Below are positions 53,735-62,246 of a stretch of DNA of 64,000 bases, piece after piece. The notes below the pieces were generated by a model. That model made no database searches. It saw nothing but the letters and a program-made list of their open reading frames with translations, and was not told the origin of the DNA. The position numbers were made by a program, and so were the translations under genes. This stretch comes from Acidobacterium sp. S8. GTDB lineage: Bacteria; Acidobacteriota; Terriglobia; Terriglobales; Acidobacteriaceae. The stretch lies in the NCBI RefSeq assembly GCF_009765985.1, contig NZ_LMUM01000008.1, positions 24,559 to 88,558 on the forward strand, read 5' to 3'. Numbering within the stretch: position 1 is the stretch's first letter; each line of letters begins with the position of its first letter.

Positions 53735-54825
53735 CGGCACTCCCCAGCCGCAATCTTCAATTGCGATAAAAGCTTTGGACCAGGTTGGTATTCCGGAACC
53801 GCTGCTGAAACTGCCCGCAGCAGGCCTTTAAGATCACGCTTTACTATGGACGCGGACGTCTGCTCGATGATGGCGTTTATCTTCTCCCCAGAAAGAGCCG
53901 GGCTGCTCACTTTCCGCAGTGGGCCTTCAAAGGTTTCCACAACTAATTCTCTGGCGGAGATCATCTCTTCCCGCAGTTTGTCGCCGGAACGAAGTTCAGT
54001 AAACTCGATCCCGCTTGCCGAGCCTTCCCGTTCGATCAGAAATCGCGCCAGTTCTGCAATGTGCCGCGCCGTTCCTGCTTCTGAAATAAGCACCGCTGCC
54101 CTTTCCTCATGAAGCAACGCAGAAAGTAGCAGTGAAACAGCTTCGTCCAGCGCCAGAAAATACCGCGCAGCCTCTGGATGCGTAACAGTCAGAGCGCATC
54201 CACCTTCCATCTGCTTCAGAAATTGAGGAACCACGCTGCCCGATGTGCCCAGCACATTGCCAAGGCGCACCGCCTTCGTCCGCGTGTCACTACCATTGGC
54301 GAGAACGATAAGTTCGGCCATTCTCTTGGTCGCGCCCATGATGCTCGCTGCATCCACAGCCTTATCCGTCGACAGCAGAATCAACTGCTCAGAGCCATGA
54401 CGTGATGCGGTTTTGGCCACACTGCACGTCCCGATGGCGTTCGTACGCGCCGCCGTAAATGGATTCTGCTCCATAAGCGGAACATGCTTGCAGGCTGCCG
54501 CGTGGAAGACGATTTGAGGCCGATGATCTGAAAATATTTCGTTCAACAGTGGCTCGTCGCAAATGTCGCCAACAACACACGTGCGCGAAACTCCCCGCAG
54601 GCCATCATCCAGATCGAAGATTCCTTTCTCTGAAGAATCGAGCACGATCAGATGCTCGATCGGAAGCTGCCCACACTGCATCGCTAACGCCGAGCCAATC
54701 GATCCGCCCGCGCCGGTAATGAGAACGCGCCGGCCTTTCGTCGCTGTCTCAATTGCTTTGGTATCTATGGATATCGCGGGTCGATCAAGAAATTGCGCCC
54801 ACTCTCGAAAAGTATTCTGCATCAT
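53731..54825 (-). CDS. CapD-like UDP-sugar 4,6-dehydratase/epimerase
   Basis: This 364-aa soluble nucleotide-sugar enzyme of the extended SDR (CapD/FlaA1/PseB) family has the Rossmann motif ITGAGGSIGSALA (residues 35-47), VFHAAACKHVPLMEQNP and LLSTDKAVDAASIMGATKR. The usual catalytic YxxxK is replaced by a MGATK segment as in the CapD/FlaA1 group. It lacks the N-terminal membrane helices of long CapD proteins. Gene order dehydratase then 2-epimerase matches the first steps of legionaminic or related nonulosonic acid routes. The start at 54825 has no strong SD. Confidence 0.87.
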   Translation of the reverse strand: MMQNTFREWAQFLDRPAISIDTKAIETATKGRRVLITGAGGSIGSALAMQCGQLPIEHLIVLDSSEKGIFDLDDGLRGVSRTCVVGDICDEPLLNEIFSDHRPQIVFHAAACKHVPLMEQNPFTAARTNAIGTCSVAKTASRHGSEQLILLSTDKAVDAASIMGATKRMAELIVLANGSDTRTKAVRLGNVLGTSGSVVPQFLKQMEGGCALTVTHPEAARYFLALDEAVSLLLSALLHEERAAVLISEAGTARHIAELARFLIEREGSASGIEFTELRSGDKLREEMISARELVVETFEGPLRKVSSPALSGEKINAIIEQTSASIVKRDLKGLLRAVSAAVPEYQPGPKLLSQLKIAAGECR

Positions 54826-54872
54826 TGTTAAAACGAAATAGTGCCGCTTTTGGCCTTTCTATAATTGATTCT

Positions 54873-56258
54873 ATGAGCGTGGCCCTCCTTCCGGCTGTCG
54901 AACAGCTGGTTCTCTTGCGTCAAAAGAAAATTTCTCCTCTCGAATTAGTGAATGAGCACATTGCTCGCATCGAGCGGCTGAATCCAACCCTCAAGGCCTT
55001 GGTCGATTTCGATGCGGAGCGCGCGAGAGAGCAGGCCAGCCACGTGGGCAGCGGGCAACTCGCCGGATTACCCCTGACAGTCAAGGCCTCGATCGCAGTG
55101 AAAGGCTACAAATGCGAAATCGGCAGCCTGCTTCAGCGCGGAGATATTCCGAACCAAGACGCCGAAGCTGTTGCGCGATTGCGTCGCGCCGGTGCCGTCA
55201 TTCTAGGGACTACGAATTGTCCCGAGTTTCTAATGGCCTATGAGACAGACAATCTGCTCTATGGAAAGACTAACAATCCCTGGGATCTGACGCGCACCGC
55301 TGGCGGCTCCAGCGGCGGCGAGGCAGCCGCCATTGCAGCCGGACTATCGGCGGGCGGACTCGGCAGTGACAGTGGCGGCTCTGTGCGCGAGCCAGCACAC
55401 TTCAGCGGCATCTGCGCTCTCAAACCTACCTCCGCGCGCGTCCCCTCTCTGGGACATCTGCCGCCGTGTGTTGGGCCGTTTTCGTTTCTCGGCGCAATCG
55501 GACCTATGGCCCGCACCATCGCCGATGTGAAACTGCTCTTTCAGGCGGTCTCCGGTCAGTCTTCTATCGATCCAGCGGGCGCTCCAGTCGGCTTGCGAGA
55601 GATATCTCCGGCCGAGGCGAAGCAGGCCCGTATTGGCTGGTTTGAAGACGATGGGCTTGTGCCGGTCACACCGGAAACTCGACGCGCCGTCCGCGACGCC
55701 GCTGCTGCGCTCGAGCGTCAGGGTTTCAAGGTGGCTCACTTTCGTCCCTCGGCGCTGGAGGCAGCACGCAGGCTATGGCATATCTTCTTCGTTCAATGCG
55801 GAGCCATGTTTTACGCGTCCACCATCGCCGGGCGCGAGAGCGAGCTTAGCCCTACATTCCAAGGCTTTCTTGATATCGCCGCGGCAGAATCGCCTTTGAC
55901 CGCGGAATCTCTCCTGAAAGCATGGGCGGAAAGCGACCTCGTACGAAGCCAGCTTCTGGAGGAGATGCAGGAGTTTCCACTGCTTTTGTTGCCGGTCTGC
56001 TCCATTCCGGCCTTTCGGCACGGCGAACGCTCTTGGCTGGTCGAAAACCGCGAGGTGCCATACCTCGACACCATGCGCTACACGCAGTGGTTCAATCTGC
56101 TCGGCGGTCCGGCTGCCGTTGTGCCCGTCGGCCGCTCAGACAACGGACTTCCTATCGGCGTACAGATCGCCGGGCGCCCCTTCCACGACGAACTGGTCCT
56201 CACCGTAGCTGCCGCAATCGAGAGCGGATTCGGCTATCAGCCTCCCCCACTTTCCTGA
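54873..56258 (+). CDS. Amidase (amidase-signature family)
   Basis: This 461-aa serine hydrolase of the AS family has the Ser-cisSer-Lys triad: K71 in LPLTVKAS, a Ser in the GGSSGGE loop (144-150) and the nucleophile S170 in GSDSGGSVREPA. The family hydrolyses or transfers amide bonds (fatty acid amides, GatA-like, allophanate). It is a stand-alone amidase; no GatB or GatC is near. TATAAT at 54860-54865 places the transcription start at about the ATG, so the mRNA may be leaderless. An in-frame extension upstream overlaps the divergent CapD gene and is rejected. Confidence 0.92.
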   Translation: MSVALLPAVEQLVLLRQKKISPLELVNEHIARIERLNPTLKALVDFDAERAREQASHVGSGQLAGLPLTVKASIAVKGYKCEIGSLLQRGDIPNQDAEAVARLRRAGAVILGTTNCPEFLMAYETDNLLYGKTNNPWDLTRTAGGSSGGEAAAIAAGLSAGGLGSDSGGSVREPAHFSGICALKPTSARVPSLGHLPPCVGPFSFLGAIGPMARTIADVKLLFQAVSGQSSIDPAGAPVGLREISPAEAKQARIGWFEDDGLVPVTPETRRAVRDAAAALERQGFKVAHFRPSALEAARRLWHIFFVQCGAMFYASTIAGRESELSPTFQGFLDIAAAESPLTAESLLKAWAESDLVRSQLLEEMQEFPLLLLPVCSIPAFRHGERSWLVENREVPYLDTMRYTQWFNLLGGPAAVVPVGRSDNGLPIGVQIAGRPFHDELVLTVAAAIESGFGYQPPPLS

Positions 56259-56398
56259 CCGGTTTTCCTAGTTGTAGATATAGACCGCTGTCATTCTAAC
56301 GACCGAGGGAGGAAGAATCTCGAGCAGTTTCACCTAAAACATAGCCTCTGAAATTTCAGTAATTTAGCAAAAGATCGTAGGGCGGCCAGTTGCCTTCC

Positions 56399-59300
56399 CT
56401 ACTTCGTAATCGGTTGTGATTGGGTCGGTTCATACTCAAACTGGAACCGCTGCTTGCGATCCCCGGATTCAAAGCGATTATTCCAGTTCAACTGGTACCG
56501 TACGGAGCCGGAGTCTTCCGGGTAGCGCTCACTTGCCGGGTACGGATATTTGCTCATCTGGTGGAATGGCATCTCTGCCACGGTGAAAGGCATTGCTTCA
56601 TAAAAGTCCATGTCTTTCACAAATCCGTTGGCATAGAAGAAATAGTCGCGCTTCCAGCCCGCTGGCAACGGCGGTAGTTTTGCGTCGCTGAATTCGGCGT
56701 CAATCTCTTCCCCGCTTCCGAAAATGACGTAGTGATTGTCCGCTCCTCCGAGCAACGGGGTAACGTCGCCATATTTCGTATAGCTTCCTCGCTGCCACTG
56801 GAACGGCCCCGTGGCGCTGATGTGGTCATAGTGGTACGTCAGGTCACCGGGCGTTTCGCGGTCGACCTGTTGTGGATACCCGCGAAACGCAAGATGCGCT
56901 GTCGCCAGGTGCAGCTCGGTCTGCCGCGCAGCTGTCGCTTCATCGGGGCCGTTATCGAGCAGAACCTGATCCCAGTAGATCTGCAGGTTTGTCTTGATGC
57001 GGATACGCCGCGTGCCTACGGGCAGCTTGTGGCTCAGATCGACGACGATGGTGCGCGGAAGCCCCGCGGGGAAGCCCATATCGTCGATGATGCGCTTCCA
57101 GCTGCCATCCGGCATCTGTGCTTCAATATAGGGCGAAATAGGCTGCAAACCCGCCTGCCATGCGGCATACATTGAGCTGGCGCTGAAGTATTCAATAAAG
57201 CCGTGCATGAAAAGGCGCAGCGGATTCTGTGAAGACCACTCGCCAAGATCGAGCGTGAGCGTGTGCATGTTGGCATAGCCCGCATATTTAAGGTTGGTGA
57301 AATCGCGGACGTACTTGTGGTCCCGTTTAGAAAGCAGATCAAGCACATCGCGCCCTTGGTTGTCCCACGCTCCGGCGACTTCACGCGTCTGAGGAGAAGC
57401 AACCACGGCACTGCCTGAAGCAAAAGGAGGCTCATCAAGAAAGCGCTCGTCGGGATAGACTTCCGTTCCCGCCGGATGATCGACGGCAATAAGGCGAAGT
57501 TGATCGATGTAATTGATCTCTTCCATCGGCTCGCCAAAGCGCAGACTGAAATAGCCGTTGCGCGCCTTCAGCTGTGAACCATCCACCTTCACCCACTCGT
57601 CGGGATCGGCTCTGTTCGTCGATGTCGGCGAAACCCAGTGCCCGACAACAGCAGCACCAATCACATCGGAGACAAACTGATATTTGATCCCATCCCAGGC
57701 AAAGAGCACCGGGCATGAACTACCACGCCGGTCGAGTTCAAGGAGGGAAACCGGCTTACTCGCAGCCACATCAAGCTCATCCTGCGGCACCCCGGTCGGC
57801 CACAGCAGCCGCACGACGTCGGCAGTATCCGATTGCCCGAGGCCGGCAATGATCTCCGTTGAGCCTTGGCTCAGGTATCCGCTGCCGCCAGCTACTTCAA
57901 ACTTCTGCACGTGGCCGTCGGAAAAGACTTCGACCTTGGTGCCAATTGCGGACTTGTTATCTGCCAGCCCGGCAAGCGTAATCCGCAGAGAATGATTGCG
58001 ATTACCCCCTTGGTTGTGCAGGACAATCGGCGGTGCGTTAAGTTGCGTTACGATGAGGTCGGCTGCGCCATCGCCATCCACGTCGGCGGCAATCACGGAA
58101 CGGGGATTGTCGAGGTTCACCTTGTCGAGACCGACGGCACTGCTCACGTCTTCTAACCCTTTATCGCCGAGGTTGCGCCAGACATGGAGGCTCGGACCGT
58201 TTGCTGTATCAACGATGGCGGCGAGGTCGATCCAGCCATCATTGTCGATATCGATGGCTGTCACGCCCCATGCCCTGGTAGCACCGCTAATAGGTAGTGA
58301 AACTCGCTCGAAGCGCTTGCCCTCTACATTGCGCCAAAGACTGACGCCGGGAGCGCCAGAGTGGGTGACAGCAACATCCATCCACCCGTCCTTGTTGAAG
58401 TCGAAGATCGATATGCCGCGAGTCGGAGACAAATCGGCATCCACGGAAAGCGGAACAGCTTTGAAAGCACCTTCCCGCTGGTTCTCGTAAACCGTCGGAG
58501 CGCTTCCATCGCCCGTCACCACCAGATCGATGGCCCGGTCGTTATTGATATCGGAGAGAGTAGCACCAGTCGTCCGTGTAGTACCGCCGAGCCCAGTCGG
58601 TCCTGTCCACTCGGTAAATGTGGAATCGCCGTTATTCCTCCAGAGTATGTTCGCGCCTTTTCCGGACTCAAGCGGAGAGCCAGTCACGAATAGATCGAGA
58701 TCGCCATCATGATCGAAGTCGACAAAAGTCAGCCCGGCAGGATGATTGAGTGAATCAATGCCGACAGTCTTCGTCACGTCGGCAAATTTTCCCTGGCCGA
58801 GATTGTGATAAAGAATGACGCGGTCGCTCAACGAGACAGCGAGGTCAGACTTTCCATCGTTGTCGTAATCGCCGACAGCGCATGCGATGCCGTGTCCACT
58901 GGCTGTAAGCCCGGTCTGCTGGCCGGGAATTTCCTCCAGCGAGCCATTTTGCTGAACTTTATAGGTGCGAATCGCGTTTTCGCCATTCGCCATAACGACT
59001 ATATATTTCTCGCCAGCAGTTTCGCCGGGAAGAACGCAGGCGCCTCCTCCAGGTGCGTTGTCTTTTGCGGGCTGAGCCGTCGGGGAGGCGGCTGCCTTAC
59101 CCTCCGGCACAAAGCTGACTGGTATCATCGGTCCCACCGGCTCAAGCGGTGCAAGCATGTCCTGAACGGTGGCGTATCGGCCTTGTTCGCCGTAGGTAAC
59201 AGTGAGAGGGGTACCGATTTTTGTCTGCGTGATTTTTTGAAAACGCCGAAGGTGCTCGCGCGCCTCTGGGACTTTGCCCGATCTCTGCAACGCACTTGCC

Positions 59301-59878
59301 AGCCCGAATTGTGCAGAAGCATGCAGCGGCTTGAGTTTTAAGGCAGTTTCGAAGCTCTCAATCGCATGATCATAATCTTTCAGATTGAGATACAGCGTGC
59401 CCAAATAGTAGTAGCTGTCTGCATCGTCGGGATCGAGCTTGATAGCGTGCTTAAATTCCTCAATGGCTAGTGTGGGATTGTCGCCGGTAAAGTGCGTGAG
59501 GCCGAGCGTGTACCAGATCCGAATGTTGTTCGAATCAACAGCAGCCGCCTGCTTGAGCGCCGCTTCCGCCTCAGGCAGTTTGCGCAGGTAAAGTTGCGCA
59601 ATGCCTTCGTTCAGCATGGGAATGGCGGAAGACGGATCTGCCTTATGTGCGGCTTCAAACTTCGCCAATGCTTTTTCCATCAATTGTTGGTTCATGAGCG
59701 CGACACCGGTATTGTTGAGCTTCGCGGCTATGACCGAATTATGCTGCGAATCGGGCGTCAACGCGTGCAACCCAATCGCTGAGATCAGGCTCAATGAAAG
59801 AAATGCTGAGACGCGAAAAAATTTCGGTAATCTGCGTGGCGCTTTGACTTCAGAATTGCGCGAGAGGTTCAGTAACAT
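56399..59878 (-). CDS. TPR + FG-GAP + ASPIC/UnbV (CRTAC1-type) exported protein
   Basis: This 1159-aa exported protein has a signal/anchor helix near residues 20-40 (FFRVSAFLSLSLISAIGLHA). Residues 50-220 are about five TPR repeats (DPSSAIPMLNEGIAQLYL, DPDDADSYYYLGTLYLNL). Residues 310-600 are FG-GAP/VCBS beta-propeller repeats with Ca-type loops (DYDNDGKSDLAVS, DFDHDGDLDLFVTG, DVDGDGAADLIVT). An ASPIC/UnbV domain follows at about 625-690 (AIGTKVEVFSDGHVQKFEV), then a 450-residue C-terminal part of unknown fold. Such proteins are common in Acidobacteria. Divergent by 53 bases from the three-enzyme operon. Function unknown. Confidence 0.9.
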   Translation of the reverse strand: MLLNLSRNSEVKAPRRLPKFFRVSAFLSLSLISAIGLHALTPDSQHNSVIAAKLNNTGVALMNQQLMEKALAKFEAAHKADPSSAIPMLNEGIAQLYLRKLPEAEAALKQAAAVDSNNIRIWYTLGLTHFTGDNPTLAIEEFKHAIKLDPDDADSYYYLGTLYLNLKDYDHAIESFETALKLKPLHASAQFGLASALQRSGKVPEAREHLRRFQKITQTKIGTPLTVTYGEQGRYATVQDMLAPLEPVGPMIPVSFVPEGKAAASPTAQPAKDNAPGGGACVLPGETAGEKYIVVMANGENAIRTYKVQQNGSLEEIPGQQTGLTASGHGIACAVGDYDNDGKSDLAVSLSDRVILYHNLGQGKFADVTKTVGIDSLNHPAGLTFVDFDHDGDLDLFVTGSPLESGKGANILWRNNGDSTFTEWTGPTGLGGTTRTTGATLSDINNDRAIDLVVTGDGSAPTVYENQREGAFKAVPLSVDADLSPTRGISIFDFNKDGWMDVAVTHSGAPGVSLWRNVEGKRFERVSLPISGATRAWGVTAIDIDNDGWIDLAAIVDTANGPSLHVWRNLGDKGLEDVSSAVGLDKVNLDNPRSVIAADVDGDGAADLIVTQLNAPPIVLHNQGGNRNHSLRITLAGLADNKSAIGTKVEVFSDGHVQKFEVAGGSGYLSQGSTEIIAGLGQSDTADVVRLLWPTGVPQDELDVAASKPVSLLELDRRGSSCPVLFAWDGIKYQFVSDVIGAAVVGHWVSPTSTNRADPDEWVKVDGSQLKARNGYFSLRFGEPMEEINYIDQLRLIAVDHPAGTEVYPDERFLDEPPFASGSAVVASPQTREVAGAWDNQGRDVLDLLSKRDHKYVRDFTNLKYAGYANMHTLTLDLGEWSSQNPLRLFMHGFIEYFSASSMYAAWQAGLQPISPYIEAQMPDGSWKRIIDDMGFPAGLPRTIVVDLSHKLPVGTRRIRIKTNLQIYWDQVLLDNGPDEATAARQTELHLATAHLAFRGYPQQVDRETPGDLTYHYDHISATGPFQWQRGSYTKYGDVTPLLGGADNHYVIFGSGEEIDAEFSDAKLPPLPAGWKRDYFFYANGFVKDMDFYEAMPFTVAEMPFHQMSKYPYPASERYPEDSGSVRYQLNWNNRFESGDRKQRFQFEYEPTQSQPITK

Positions 59879-59931
59879 TGGCGCCTTTGATTATAGAAGA
59901 CGCGCCAGACGAAGATCGATGAGCGTAAACT

Positions 59932-61278
59932 GTGGCTAATATCAACGTTTCCGAGGTTGCAGTGCAGCAATACGTCGAAAGAGTTGTCGATCTCATCGAG
60001 CCCGAAGCAAACCAGATATATAACCTTTCCATCGAAGAAGCGCAGCGGTTGCTGCTTGAAAAGCCGGATGCGATGCTCGGGGTGGAGGGTTCATTCGCGC
60101 TGATTGCGCGCGCGGGTAAGACAGTTAAAATGGCTCGTTCGCTCGACCGACCATTGCGGTATTTTCTTGCGAAACGATCCGAAGGACCGGTGCTAATTGT
60201 CGCTTCGCGCATTGACACCATCTACGATTGGCTGAAAACGGAAGGTTTGGAAGGTCAGTTTCATCCCAGCTACACACGTATGGTGCCCGCGCATCATGTA
60301 GTAGAAATTCAGCTTGTCGGCTGCCCAGATCCCGATCCGGTTTATACGCGCTTTTTCACGCCGGAACTGGCCACGCTACCTCCGGATCTGGATCGCATTG
60401 GCGAACTTTATATTGCTGCACTCGCCGAAGAAATTTCGCAATGGCTCGAACGCATTCCGTCCAATGAGCCAATCGGTGTTTGCTTTTCCGGTGGCATTGA
60501 CAGCGGAAGCGTTTTTCTTACGGCTTATCACGTGATGAAAAAACGCGCCCTGCATTTGGGCCGCCTGAAAGCCTTCGTTCTCGATCTCGGCAATGGGCCG
60601 GACGTTGCTCAGGCTCGGTCGTTTTTAGAGGCGCTCGATCTTGGACTTTTTCTTGAAACGATCGAGACCAATTCCGACTCACTCGATGCCCAGCAAACGA
60701 TCCGCATCGTTGAAGATTACAAGCCGCTCGATATCGAATCGGCGACCATGGCGCTCGCGCTCTGCAAGGGCATCCGCGGACGATATCCCGACTGGCGCTA
60801 CCTGCTGGATGGCGACGGTGGGGATGAGAATCTGAAAGACTACCCGATCGAAGAGAATCCCGAGCTTACGATTCGGAGCGTTGTTCACAACCGCATGCTC
60901 TACCAGGAAGGCTGGGGCGTGGGGAAAATTAAGCATTCCCTGACATATAGCGGCGGGTTGAGCCGCTCGTATACACGCACATATGCACCATCGCATTATT
61001 ATGGGTTTTCGGGATTCAGTCCATACACCAGGCCAAATGTCCTCGCTGTTGCAGAAGCAATTCCGTTCATCAAACTGACAAATTACAGCGTGGAACGCCT
61101 TTACGAATTAAAGGGAGAGATTGTTTCGCGCGGAGTTGCCAAACTGACCGGAATGAAGATGCCTGTCTTTCCAAAGCGTCGCTTCCAGCATGGAGCTTTG
61201 TCCGTCGATACACTACGTAAGAAACTGCCGTTCCGCGAGGCCGAGTACAGGAAGCAGTTTCTCTCTCTCTACCAGTGA
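59932..61278 (+). CDS. Asparagine-synthetase-like PP-loop amide-forming enzyme
   Basis: This 448-aa protein has a C-terminal asparagine synthase domain: the PP-loop SGGIDSGSV (186-194) that binds ATP and LLDGDGGDENLKDYP (291-305). The N-terminal third resembles a degenerate class-II glutamine amidotransferase (GSFALIARAGKTVKMARSLD, RMVPAHHVVEIQ), but there is no Cys2 nucleophile, so it cannot use glutamine as ammonia donor in the normal way. This is the state of lasso-peptide and beta-lactam synthetases that join an internal or free amine. The start GTG at 59932 has a weak SD. Overlaps the radical SAM gene by one base. Substrate unknown. Confidence 0.83.
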   Translation: MANINVSEVAVQQYVERVVDLIEPEANQIYNLSIEEAQRLLLEKPDAMLGVEGSFALIARAGKTVKMARSLDRPLRYFLAKRSEGPVLIVASRIDTIYDWLKTEGLEGQFHPSYTRMVPAHHVVEIQLVGCPDPDPVYTRFFTPELATLPPDLDRIGELYIAALAEEISQWLERIPSNEPIGVCFSGGIDSGSVFLTAYHVMKKRALHLGRLKAFVLDLGNGPDVAQARSFLEALDLGLFLETIETNSDSLDAQQTIRIVEDYKPLDIESATMALALCKGIRGRYPDWRYLLDGDGGDENLKDYPIEENPELTIRSVVHNRMLYQEGWGVGKIKHSLTYSGGLSRSYTRTYAPSHYYGFSGFSPYTRPNVLAVAEAIPFIKLTNYSVERLYELKGEIVSRGVAKLTGMKMPVFPKRRFQHGALSVDTLRKKLPFREAEYRKQFLSLYQ

Positions 61279-62246
61279 TGACACAGATATCTCAATATCC
61301 AGCGCGCGCTATTGAGCGCGACCGCTGGGTCATGGCGCAGCGGTCAGAGCGCAATGCTCTCGATCCTCATCGGCCATATGCTTTTTTTGTAGAAGAAGAA
61401 CGATCCGCTACGGGAACAGTTCTACCTGTCGCGACTGTACTTCTAACAAATCGCGAATGCCCATGGCGCTGCGTAATGTGCGATCTGTGGCGCAATACGC
61501 TGACCGAAACAGTTCCGCAAGGAGCGATCCCGGCGCAGATTCGTTATGCGTTGGCACAACTGCCGCCTTCGCGTCAGATCAAGCTCTACAACAACGGCAG
61601 TTTTTTTGACAGGAATGCGATTCCGGCTGAAGACCACGCAGCAATTGCCGAGTGCGTTCGATCATTTGAACGTGTGATCGTAGAAAGCCACCCGGCGCTT
61701 GTTGGAGATTCTTGTCTGCGCTTTCGAGATCTATTGCCGAACAAACTTGAAGTAGCAATGGGCTTAGAGACCGCGCATCCAGAGCTTCTGGAGCGATTGA
61801 ACAAACGGCTGACACTCGATCAATTTTCCCGCGCTGCCGAGTTTCTGCGTAGCAATAACATCGATCTCCGAGTCTTCATCCTTGTGCAGCCCCCATTCAT
61901 GCCGGCAGAGGAAGCGCTTATCTGGGCACAACGCTCACTTGATTTTGCCTTTCACTGCGGAGCTACCGCTGCAACGCTGATTCCTACGCGCGGTGGCAAC
62001 GGAGCCATGGAAACACTCACCAGACAAGGTGACTTTTCTACACCGCCGCTGGAAACGCTCGAATCGGCTATTGAGTATGGCATTGAGCTCGCTCGAGGCC
62101 GCGTCTTTTCCGACCTTTGGGACATTGAGCGAAAACAGGATGGGTGCATCTGCTTTGCCGCTCGTACAGTGCGCCTGCACCAGATGAATCTGGCACAGAA
62201 CATCACGCCCCGAGTAATCTGCGAGCAGTGCAAGGGGCGTAGTTGA
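61278..62246 (+). CDS. Radical SAM enzyme with C-terminal Cys cluster
   Basis: This 322-aa radical SAM enzyme has the [4Fe-4S]/SAM motif ECPWRCVMCDLW (C61, C65, C68; the CxxxCxxC form). KLYNNGSFFD at about residue 103 and the GLETAHPELLERLNK segment resemble the archaeosine-synthase-associated RaSEA/Elp3-like radical SAM group. The C-terminus carries CIC and CEQC, four extra cysteines that may hold zinc or an auxiliary cluster. The ATG at 61278 overlaps the preceding stop (TGATG); GTG at 61275 is the alternative. Its stop overlaps the next gene. The reaction is unknown; C-H activation on the product of the neighbouring ligase is plausible. Confidence 0.85.
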   Translation: MTQISQYPARAIERDRWVMAQRSERNALDPHRPYAFFVEEERSATGTVLPVATVLLTNRECPWRCVMCDLWRNTLTETVPQGAIPAQIRYALAQLPPSRQIKLYNNGSFFDRNAIPAEDHAAIAECVRSFERVIVESHPALVGDSCLRFRDLLPNKLEVAMGLETAHPELLERLNKRLTLDQFSRAAEFLRSNNIDLRVFILVQPPFMPAEEALIWAQRSLDFAFHCGATAATLIPTRGGNGAMETLTRQGDFSTPPLETLESAIEYGIELARGRVFSDLWDIERKQDGCICFAARTVRLHQMNLAQNITPRVICEQCKGRS

